In this document: positions 55,426-64,000 of the stretch, one piece after another
Position numbering within the stretch: position 1 is the first letter of the stretch
Layout: every line of letters begins with the position of its first letter
Assembly (NCBI GenBank): GCA_038501625.1
Contig: JAZAYU010000037.1
Coordinates: 682,001 to 746,000 of the forward strand
Direction of reading: 5' to 3'
From: Corbicula japonica
Lineage: Eukaryota; Mollusca; Bivalvia; Venerida; Cyrenidae
DNA length: 64,000 nucleotides
Position numbers and translations under genes: made by a program
The notes under the pieces: generated by a model
The model's database searches: none
What the model was told of the DNA's origin: nothing
What the model saw: the letters and a program-made list of their open reading frames with translations, nothing else

Positions 55426-55825
55426 CTTGAGCTCACAAGTCCTTATTTCATATAGACTTATTTAATTATCACAACCTTATATTGGATTTTGTATGGGGTG
55501 GTTTGGAGTAGTTTGAGGTATGGTTTGGGGTAGTTAAGGGTATGGTTTGGGGTAGTTTGGGGTGGTTTGGGGTAGTTTGGGTAGGTCTGGGGTATTAGAA
55601 CGGACCGGAAAATTAAGCGTTGAATTTTGTCCTTTGTTTAATATAAAGGGAGGCAATTTTCGAGAACGGATAATTATTTAACTGTATCGTATTTCTTTTC
55701 ATCAGTGGGCTTTAAAGACTGTGTTTTTCTCCTGTATATGCCATTAAATTCTTAATTAGATTGTCAAATAATCTGGTTGAGATTTTAATGTTAATGATTT
55801 CAATGAACGTAATCTTTGCATTACA

Positions 55826-56171
55826 GAAAATCTTATAAAACAAGGTTATCGGTATCACAAATTAAGGAAAACCTTTTGCAAGTTTTATCGCCGATACCCA
55901 GATTTAATTCATAAATACAGGTGCAGTTTAAAATCACTTTTGCAACAACGTATTTCACAGCCAGTTTTTTTATGGAGATTTAATTTATAAACTCAAGAAG
56001 ATAAAAGGGAATGTTAATTTCTTCGGGTTATTCGTAAAAACCATCTGTAAATTTAAAAACAAAAGTTACCCATATGATATTTTACAGCGCTCTGCAGGCC
56101 TGGTGATTAACCATTCTACAGTTGATCATTATGCTTACTTCTTTGGTTGCACGACGGTGGCAGAGGTTTAA
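55826..56171 (+). pseudogene. C-terminal fragment of a Penelope-like reverse transcriptase
   Basis: The frame reads ENLIKQGYRYHKLRKTFCKF and continues to a frameshift in the T-run at about 55960. It resumes as KLKKIKGNVNFFGLFVKTIC and ends at TAA 56169-56171 after FFGCTTVAEV. This matches the C-terminal tail of RT-like ORFs that I know from many invertebrate Penelope-like elements. The upstream part is missing. Confidence 0.65.
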
Positions 56172-57185
56172 GAGTTTATGAAGGTTTACGGGGAAATCTT
56201 TTCTTAAAAGAACCTAGAAGATCGTTTTGTATCTTTTATCCCTGTCATCGTGCTCTTGCTGATTTTACTCCATGAGCTCTGATCTCGGTAAGATCATTGA
56301 GTACCCGCCTTTTGGCTTTGCAATGCTATTAGCTTCTTATGTGTTATATTTTTGTGTGCTTTTGCATTCAACATTGTTGAGTGGGTTGGAGTTTTTTTCA
56401 CCAAGACAACTTGTACTTGTTTTGTGTTATGAGAACATGTTGGTGCAAGTGTGAGGTTTGTGCACCCTACAACCTGGTTTAAACCCCCCCAGTGGCAATT
56501 TGTTTTGCCACTGACTCTTCCAAGGCAGTATCCCCAAGGGTTCTCTTTTTCGTTAATTGTTTTTGGCGTCCTTTTTCAATTGACATACTTATAACAAGCA
56601 TTCTCTCTCTCTCTCTCTCCGGTTTTGAGTCCCCGCAGTTACGGTATCTTATCACTTTTTCGCATTCTGGGGACACCTCTCTCGATTTTCTATATGATAT
56701 ATGGGGTCAGATCAAGTTTTCATAACTCTCATTTTTTGTGGGGTCATAGCTATTAATACATTTTATGACCTCACCATGACGTAAGGATTTTAATGCACTA
56801 CCGTACAGTGGGGACCCACACAATGTCCCCAGATTTACGATAGGTCCCCAGAGTCCGGTGAAAAATGGTGAAAATGTCCACACAATTACGGTGTTACAAG
56901 TGCTCTCTCTCTCTCTCTCTCTCTTTCCCTCTCTCTCTCTCTCTCTAGTTCTCTCTCTTCCTCTCTCTCTCTCTGGTTAAAACCCCCAGTGGCAGTTTGA
57001 TTTGCCACTGACCGTTCCAAGGCGGTAACCCCTCGGGTTCTCATTTTTGTTTATTATTAGTGGTGTCTTTTTTTTAAATTGATCATTTTATTAACCAAGC
57101 TCTCTCCCTCTCTCTTCTTCTTGACTGTGTGGGGAGGCTGTTGTTTCTGAATGTGGCGATCCCTGATATGCATATTTCACTTTTT
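56172..57185 (+). mobile_element. Penelope-like 3'/terminal region with two R repeats and CT microsatellites
   Basis: Follows directly on the RT fragment. R repeat parts lie at about 56240-56580 and 56980-57185. CT-rich tracts occupy 56602-56621 and 56905-56973. Between them is a segment of tandem GGGGACC/GTCCCC words. Confidence 0.7.
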
Positions 57186-57287
57186 TTTAAATTGTCGATC
57201 TTTTCATTTTTTATCTTCTGCGTCTTCTGTCCATATTCCGGCGAAATGAAATACTTTCACATACCTGCAACCGTCAGTTTGTTTATC

Positions 57288-58275
57288 TCCAATAAATTTA
57301 TCTTCGGCTACTTCCATCAAAGTGCACAATGCACTCATTTATTTAACAATAATTCAAAAAATAAAATTGTCACCTTTCAGTTCGCATATTCTTAAAAAAT
57401 ATAACATTTCCACGCCTATAAAACTAAACGACGAAAGACGCAGATCGTATCCTTTTATATACAAGTGTAATTTAAAAAGGTGTAATTCCTGTAGTTTTTT
57501 TAAATGTAATTCAACAATAAAATCTACAGTTAATGGAAGATCATTTTCATTTAACATTAATTCAGATATTTACTGACAAACGGATAATATTATTTATGTT
57601 TTAACCTAAAATGCTCTAAATTGTGGGATTCAATATGTTGGACAGCCCTTTGAAAACACGTTTTAGTCAGCACTGTTCTAAAATAAGAAACAATAATAAA
57701 ATCAATACATAATTATATAAACATTTTAAACAGCCACACTTTAAAACACGTTAATATTCAACCTGTTGAAAAAATTATATTTGATAACAGTGCTTCAAGA
57801 GCATTTAAAATTAGAGCAAGGATTGTTTCAGAGCATGAATGGATAAAGAATTGCCAAACACCTTATCCACTTCGTTAAAATGATAATATTTATCAAGAAG
57901 GCAACATTTCCCACTTGGTTTATATGATAATATTTACCAAGAAGGCAACATTTCTAAAAATCCTGATTTTGACATCATTGATTTGCTTCAAATACGAAAA
58001 GGAAAATCGCGGTCACACGTGATAAGGACTAATGGTAACATCAAAAGGAAATCACGTGTTCAATGTTCTATCCATGACCTTCAAAATATTTTAAAACATT
58101 CTGGTAGACACGCTATGCTGTCACGTTTTGCTTCTTTTTCTATTTCAAATTTACAGAAAGTGGACAAGGAAGCCGATGATATTGTTATAAAAACTCATCC
58201 ACTTTATGAAGTTGCTAGCCTTGCTCAGTGTTACACTCGGCATGTTCTCAAACCACACATTGACTTGGAAATCTG
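57288..58275 (+). pseudogene. Penelope-like element, N-terminal GIY-YIG-like region
   Basis: Broken frames in the order ILKKYNISTPIKLNDERRRS, a Cys cluster (CNLKRCNSCSFFKC), a CGIQYVGQ motif (about 57620-57645) typical of a GIY-YIG nuclease core, and then SGRHAMLSRFASFSISNLQK and HPLYEVASLAQCYTRHVLKP. It contains several stops and shifts. The nuclease-like part is 5' to the RT part, the permuted order known from the Naiad/Chlamys-type Penelope-like elements. Confidence 0.7.
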
Positions 58276-59365
58276 ATCACCAAAGACATTTCCTGAAAAT
58301 TTCATTTTTAAATAAAGGTATAGATTTTATTGACCTACCAAGTTTATTTAAAGATAAAACTGTTTAATCGGCTTTACCTAACTATTTCAAGAATACTGAA
58401 ACACCCGTCGTTTGTTATAAATACAACAAACCAATAAGAAACACAATTTTCAATTACAGCCAAATTACCTCGGATTTACAGATTTTTGAGATTACACAAA
58501 TATCATGAGAGTGTTCCAATTCAAAATTTTGCTATCAACCTGCCGGTCACATCGTAACAAGGGATCTAAATGTTATCAAAGACTTTAGAATCCGCAATTT
58601 AATTTCAAAAGGTCCGAAATATAGAATTCCATCGGACATCGACTCTAATACCTGTCGCGCGGAAATTGCAGAGTCTTTAAACTGTTTTTGCAATAAATGG
58701 TGTAAACGAGAACATGCTGAGCCTAATGCTCTTTCAAACTGGAAAAAAACAAATATTGAAAATAATTGGTACTCGTATATCCTTCTATAAAAGAAACATA
58801 GCTTTATTACTACCTCGACCTCTTTTTAACTTTCGTCATTTGAAAAAGGGTATTCAAGATTTTCACAACAGATTTGTTTTAACACCTGCTGATAAGGCTG
58901 CAAATAATGTAATTTTAGTGTGACCTATACACTATATTAATGTTCAAACTGAAGAGCTTAATAGCACTAATGCTTATACACTGACTTCTTCATCTGAGAG
59001 TGATATTGTTACTGCACACACTATACAAGCTACAAAATTTAGAATCAGTGTTGAGCCGAAACAAGACAAAGTAACTACTATGTATTGGTTGCCTAAAATG
59101 CACAAAACACCGTACAAAGCAAGATTACTTGCAAACTCTAGTTCTTGTACAACAACAAAATTATCCGTGCTCTCAACATCTTGTCTTACAGCTATAAAAG
59201 AACATGTAATTAGGCATTGCGAAAAAGTGTTTGAAACCACTAGCAAAAATTCAGTTCAGTCTATAAAAAATTCAAATGCCATTATGAAGAAGCTTAAATC
59301 AAATAATTTTCAGGCGCCCTGTTTGTCTACCAATGTTTTTTCAACTCTTTATACTTATCTCCCTC
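58276..59365 (+). pseudogene. Penelope-like element, RT N-terminal part, internally deleted
   Basis: Decayed sequence with FRHLKKGIQDFHNRFVLTPA, MYWLPKMHKTPYKARLLANS, SILSTSCLT-like residues and FSTLYTYLPH. Immediately after that motif the sequence jumps into an R repeat, so the catalytic palm is absent. Confidence 0.75.
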
Positions 59366-59575
59366 ATCGTGTTCTTGCTGATTTTACTCCAGGTGCTCTC
59401 GTCTCGGTAACTGGTAAGATCATTGAGTACCCGCCCTTTGGCTTTGCAATGCTATTAACTTCTTATGTTTTATATGTTTGTGTGCTTTTGCATGCAACAT
59501 TGTTGAGACGATGGGTGGGTTGGAGTAATCTCACCAAGACAACTTGTACTTGTTTTGTGATACGAGAGTAGTCAG
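59366..59575 (+). mobile_element. R repeat copy joined to the truncated Penelope-like RT
   Basis: CGTGTTCTTGCTGATTTTAC, GATCATTGAGTACCCGCC, GTGCTTTTGCATGCAACATT and TTGTACTTGTTTTGTGATAC match 56248-56430 and the reverse copy at 27.6-27.8 kb. Confidence 0.85.
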
Positions 59576-59944
59576 GGCTATGACTTGAGTACGTTTTTTT
59601 TGAGGGGAAAAACGGAATCATTGAGGCGTAAAGCAGTAGCGCATCTATATGTTCTTTATGATTCCGTATCTCGGATGATGTACACAATGAGGGAATGTTT
59701 AGGGCCGCAGGGAATAACGATTTTAACTAAACATGAGCTTTGTATGTAAATGCGTTGCGAGTATATACACGTTTATCTGACGTCATTACCATCTTTATTC
59801 CACTATGTCAATGAACAGCGAATGTAAACATAATGTGCCGTTGTTTTATTCTACTATGTTTTAAGCACATTTATCTGTTAACTTTGTAGCGGACGGCGGG
59901 ATGCGCTAATTTTTCATCCCACTGTGTATATCTGTCAGCGCGTG

Positions 59945-60225
59945 GCAGCATCTTTATCTTGCGTCGCAAGTTTAAACACGTGTAATCGAGCATCAATATT
60001 ACAGAGCTCATGAATTGTTTACTAATGAATCGATCTTCAGCATCTTTATCATGTTACGGCGTCGCAAGTTTAAATCGTTTATCTGTCGTCGCGTAGTAGC
60101 CTCAGGCTATCGAGCATCAATATTACAGAGCTCGTGAAATGTTTACTAATCAATCGATCTACAGCATCTTTATCATGTTACGGCGTTGCAAGTTTAAACA
60201 CGTTTATACCTCAGCGTTGTAGCTG
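59945..60225 (+). repeat. Imperfect tandem repeats of about 110-125 bp
   Basis: GCATCTTTATC, CGTCGCAAGTTTAAA, CGAGCATCAATATTACAGAG and GTTTACTAAT-AATCGATCT recur in order at about 59949, 60039 and 60161, about two and a half copies. Confidence 0.8.
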
Positions 60226-60956
60226 ATGACGTGTGCGCTATTTTTATCCCACTTTGTTATTGCGGTGCAAGTTTAAACATGTTGATATATTTCTAGTTGT
60301 GCATTCGATATGCGTCTCCAATAATGAAGTCCATTCCAGCTAGAGTCACTGAGAGGAATACACTGCTTTACCTTTAGGTAAGTCGATTTTAGATTACATT
60401 TCGCTTCTTCGTTTATGGAGAGACAAGTAGTTGATTACCCGTATACAAGGTTTAAACGCATTGTTACTTTGGAAACGATTTTTGTCTGTTTTATCAAGCA
60501 ACAAGATCTTGTTCGGGTTTATTAATTGATCATAGATTCATAGATAATCACTTTTTTTTACTCTCTTTGTTTAAAACTGAATGATATATTGGCAGATTTA
60601 GCCTATTAATTTTTTTTTCAGTGATAAATAACCGTAAAGCGCACATGGCGATTTCAAATGTTTTGTAAACTGTTTTTTTTTTTGGTGATAAGTTTTTCTT
60701 TCAAGTGATTATCAAGTTATCTATAATGTAGTATAGCGGACCACCAGACCAAATCTTCCTGCACAAATTAGCAGTAATAGGTTATTAAACATAACAAAGA
60801 CTAACGTACGTTTTATATAAATTTTTATTTTATACAATCGGCATAAAAATATGTACAACATGACAGCTGTTACAACACAAAAATATATTTAGAGTAAATG
60901 GTTAAAGTTTATTACAACGATCATACACAGATTACAGTAATAATACAAAATCAATA
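60226..60956. other. Flank downstream of the Polinton-like integrase
   Basis: No gene recognised. The expected terminal inverted repeat of the element was not identified. Confidence 0.4.
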
Positions 60957-62231
60957 TCAATCTAAATCAGTAGCTTTTATCCAGCTGTTAAAAGTCCGTG
61001 GATAATATTTCCACTTCACAAAATATTGTTTATTGCGTCCTTTCCCCCGAGTTTTTAACACTTTTTCCACTTTCCATGTCTGATCGGGATCAATGTTTAC
61101 TTTCTGCAGTTCACTTTGATAAAAAGTTCCCTTGATGTCTTCGTCCCGTAAATCGCGTAGTCTGTAGATGGGTAATATCCCTCTGTGATAACGTTTAGAT
61201 ACTTTAAACACTTCACCGGAGTATGTTTGATCGTATGCTCGGGTAAACACGGTTTCCAGATGACTGATACGTACATAGTCACCTACTTTAAATTTGAATG
61301 TTTTAAGTTTTGTATTCGTCTTTCCATATCTTGGGTTTTGCGCGAAATAAGTCGCTAGTCGCACTTCCTCTTGATTGTTGTCCTTGACATCGGCGGGTCT
61401 CATGCCAATAGTTCTATGATAGGTATTGTTGTAATTATCGGCGATGTCTTGTAACACAGGTAAATAGGCGGTCGACTCTTTGTACGCGAAAAAGCGATTG
61501 ATTCGGGTCTTTATAGTTAAAATTGCCCTCTCTGACGTTGATGCTTTTGTCTCATTTTGGGTAGGAAAATAAATAACTTCTTCTTTCTTCATGAGATCTT
61601 GTACTGTCTTTGCTTTAAATTCTTGGCCTGCAAATAAATATGAATGGATTGTAAAGCGTTTGTCCAATAGTTACAAAATGAAGCAATATTATAACAATCA
61701 TGTTAACAAAAATATCTTCGAAATAATTAAAAAAATATTCCCATGAAAATATTAAATAAATGATTTATTTAATAAAAGCATAATTTGCATAAATATACCT
61801 TGGTCAGTGATCAGTTTGTCTGGTGATCTTTTTGAAATGTCGAAAATTTTCCTGAACGCTTTAGCTACTTCTTCGCCCGTTTTGTTTTTCAATGGTTGTA
61901 ACCACACGTACTTGGAGAATGTGTCTATCACCAACAAGATGTACTTGAAACCTTTGTTCCAGTCAGCAAATTTCGCCATATCGATTAAGTCAGCCATCCA
62001 CAAATCGTCTCTACCCGAGCTTACAACGTGGTTTCTTTGAAATCGCCTTCTAATAGGTTTATGTAGACTGTAGGATTCTTGATTATGCAAAAATTGGCGT
62101 ATTCTGTGTATACCAATGTTGAATTTTCCATCGTCTTTCGCCACTTTGTACAGTTTTTGTGGACCGGCAAACCCAGTCGGATGTTTAGGATCATAATATA
62201 TTGTTTTTAGATAATCCTCCCAATGCGCCAT
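60957..62231 (-). CDS. Polinton/Maverick-type integrase with chromodomain
   Basis: Two exons on the - strand: 62231-61799 and 61627-60957, with an intron bounded by GTATAT and TTGCAG that restores TDQGQEF across the junction; 367 residues. ATG 62231 gives MAHWEDYLKTIYYDP. The DDE core has DLWMADLIDMA (D1), LITDQGQEF (D2) and TKASTSERAIL (E). The region FKVGDYVRISHLE is the C-terminal SH3-like part, and the last about 55 residues (WKVEKVLKTRGKG, YFVKWKYYPRTFNSW) are a chromodomain. Retrovirus-like integrases with chromodomains insert Polintons. It appears intact and lies next to an ATPase gene of the same element type. Confidence 0.88.
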
Positions 62232-62287
62232 GTGTACTGTACTGAGTTCACAACATAAATGAATGAAACAAATCAACTAGTAAGACT

Positions 62288-63618
62288 TTATTCATCTCCT
62301 GAGTCACTCTTTTCATCTGCCTCTTCCTGTTCACTACTTTCATCATCAATGAATTCAACGTCAAATAAATCTTGAAATGCAGTTTTATGCTTTCGCAGCA
62401 CTTTTGTTATTGCAGAAGTTGTAGTTAAGCCTTTTGAAACTGATTTTTCTACCTGAGCAATGATTTGCTGGTGAAGCCCGTTGTTTCTGAGTGGCAATAT
62501 GTATTTCTCTGTCAAAGTTTTATATTCGCTGAAAAATTCTCTTTCGTTATGAGGCTGTATGCGCTCTTCAGTCATTTCTTGTGCGTCGTTACTTTTTTCT
62601 CCGTCTCCAACAAATCTATTGTATATTTTCTCAAATTTTTCGTCATTAGCTTCCCTGGCTCTTTTCCAGAGTTGTTTATACGCCTCATTATCTTCTACAG
62701 AATCATCTTGTTCACTATCAATGAAATCGTTGTATTTTCTTTTCAATCGGCCCCTGTGTTCTGGACAGAAACCGCTTTTGACATGTCTTTGCACGTCGTG
62801 GACAGTATCAAATAATTGTCCACAATCGTCGCACGTCGTGGACAGTATCAAATAATTGTCCACAATCGTCGCACGCTTGTCCTTTATCAGCCATTTCTGC
62901 ACAATGTGTGTTTTCTTCTCGTGGACTTCCTTCGACGTGATCTGTCTGAACGCTTGCTGAAGAGTGACTAACTACTGGTAAATAATCTGCTTTTATAGTT
63001 TTGATGTTAGTCACGTGATTAACATTATTAACGTGTCCGTCACTTTTATTTTGTTCCGATAAAGAAACTGTATGTTTTAATCTTTCATTTTCTGGTGTAA
63101 ATGGCTTCAAATCCACTAGTAGATATCCATATGGTAGTTTAGTTGCTTTTATAAACATCTTCATGAATGTCTCGGCATGCCCAGGATACATTTGCCTCGC
63201 GAGGGTCATCACAGACTGCTTATCTATAGGATTATTGAACAATACAAGGTAATGACAGTTTCTTCTTTGTGTTGGATCCTTGTTTCCAAATAAATTCTGG
63301 TTTATGGACATTACCGATAGAGATCTATGGTGGGATCCCTCTGTGAACAAGTCGGTAATACGTTTATCCTTGCCAGCTTCAGAGTATAAATCATCTAAAA
63401 TCAGTAAGTTGTTCATTTTAGGGTTAAAGAAATCATCGTCCTCCAAGTCCACGGGCACTCCTTGTATAAATTCTACCTGTGTTGATACTGTTCTCTGTAT
63501 AATATTGTACAGTGGCTGCCATCTTTTGTAAAGCCATACGATCCGTTGAACAGCTGGCTGAATTCTTGTACTATGATTCTGCAGCAAGTTATTTTTACAA
63601 ATGTTGTTTTTCCACACG
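62288..63618 (-). pseudogene. Packaging-ATPase/zinc-finger gene of the Polinton-like element, broken
   Basis: From the acceptor at 63618 the sequence first reads the end of a Walker A (CGKTTF), then shifts by one base in an A-run at about 63595. The ATPase frame goes on with PAVQRIVWLYKRWQPLY, Walker B NNLLILDDL, FTEGSHHRSLSVMSINQN and LARQMYPG (to about 63100). A C2H2-like zinc finger (CDDCGQLF...HVKSGFCPEH) and an acidic tail end at 62288. A 40-bp exact tandem duplication (62791-62870) throws the frame between the ATPase part and the zinc-finger part. The ATPase is of the FtsK/A32-like kind used for genome packaging in Polintons and adintovirus-like elements. It is non-functional as written, unless the two shifts are assembly errors. 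Confidence 0.8.
62791..62870 (-). repeat. Exact 40-bp tandem duplication inside the zinc-finger coding region
   Basis: Units 62791-62830 and 62831-62870 are identical (starting GCACGTCGTGGACAGTATCA). 40 is not a multiple of three, so the reading frame is broken. Confidence 0.97.
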
Positions 63619-63864
63619 CTGAAAATAGAATACATTTCATATTTTATTTCGTATAAATATTCGAATTTATTATTAATTAAAGCAAAATAGAGGAAACTAA
63701 ATTGTCTTACTTTTCAGAATTTTTTATTCAAATGCAAATTCGCAAAAGAAATGATAATAAAAAGATGTCCGAATAAAACACGTTGGAAAATTAGAACAGA
63801 ACATGTCTTATGATTATAAGTATTACAGTAGCGAAAAAAAAAAAAAGTAAAAAAAAAATTATAC

Positions 63865-64000
63865 CTGTCGGTCCAGATATCATCATTGTGAAAGGATGTT
63901 GAAACATAATGTCTGTTGTGCTTTTATCATCATGTTGTGGTAATCGCGGTAATCCCTGATGTTGTGATTGTGATTGTATATCCTCATGTTGTGGTATTGT
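63865..64000 (-). CDS. Upstream exon of the Polinton-like ATPase gene (partial)
   Basis: Open on the - strand from the window edge to the donor at 63865/63864 (ACAG|GTATAA). A Gln/His-rich stretch (QHEDIQSQSQHQG) is followed by FQHPFTMMISGPT, the first half of a Walker A motif. The second half starts the next exon at 63618, so a 246-bp intron splits the P-loop. Confidence 0.75.

Larger units (their letters stand above)
48680..55617. mobile_element. 6.9-kb inverted-repeat-bounded segment with 11-bp direct repeats
   Basis: GGAAAATTAAG occurs at 48680-48690 and 55607-55617. Just inside are inverted arms 48691-48846 and 55429-55606, starting GGTCCGTTCTAATACC, then a CCCCAAACTA-type minisatellite, then ATCCAATATAAGGTTGT through GGACTTGTGAGCTC. 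This is the arrangement of one large TIR transposon (48691-55606, 6,916 bp). Inside are an R repeat, a Tc1 element and a broken LINE. No transposase of its own was recognised. The superfamily is open; 11-bp duplications and long TIRs are closest to MULE. Confidence 0.8.

Noticed and set aside
56460..57060. Hammerhead ribozyme in the R repeat, as known from Penelope-like terminal repeats
   Set aside because: I could not find the CTGATGA and GAAA core words in the right order on either strand; left as a check only.

Overview
This is eukaryotic, intron-rich, AT-rich DNA from an invertebrate, most likely a bivalve mollusc. The evidence is two secreted C1q-domain genes side by side, pearl/HINE-like elements with tandem-repeat cores, a Penelope-like element with GIY-YIG upstream of the RT, a Polinton-type integrase with packaging ATPase, and a single AUTS2/fibrosin-type gene. 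A clam is the favoured guess, but the species cannot be fixed from the sequence alone.

Region 1 (1-20.7 kb, + strand) holds the 3' thirteen coding exons of an AUTS2/FBRSL1/FBRS homologue. Exon boundaries and phases join into one 1,043-codon frame. Its introns and 3' flank carry about 20 copies of one short MITE (TIR CCCTTTACTCCAT, best copies flanked by TTAA, so piggyBac-like). One copy is nested in another, one is split by a pearl/HINE-like element and one has grown an internal minisatellite. A separate 292-bp long-TIR MITE at 18.2 kb has a paralogous empty site about 0.3 kb away.

Region 2 (26.7-45.5 kb, + strand) holds two three-exon C1qDC genes with the same plan: signal peptide, coiled coil, C1q domain, and phase-1 introns. 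Between them lie a nearly perfect 1,505-bp tandem duplication and an apparently complete LINE (LINE-A). LINE-A ORF1 and ORF2 share one reading frame and are separated only by a UAG.

Region 3 (45.8-55.6 kb) is nested mobile DNA. It has a 2,025-bp non-autonomous element with CACAGTG termini and 5-bp GGAAA target duplications (Transib/RAG-like signature). It also has a 6.9-kb segment bounded by about 160-bp inverted repeats and 11-bp direct repeats. That segment contains a Tc1 transposon and a broken second LINE (LINE-B), which again shows the in-frame UAG between ORF1 and ORF2.

Region 4 (55.8-64 kb) has remains of Penelope-like elements, whose terminal repeat also recurs across 26-59 kb. It ends with part of a Polinton/Maverick-like element on the - strand: a chromodomain integrase with one intron, and an ATPase/zinc-finger gene broken by a 40-bp tandem duplication and a frameshift.

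Only the AUTS2 homologue and the two C1q genes look like host genes; most of the remaining recognisable sequence is mobile-element derived. No tRNA, rRNA or CRISPR was recognised.
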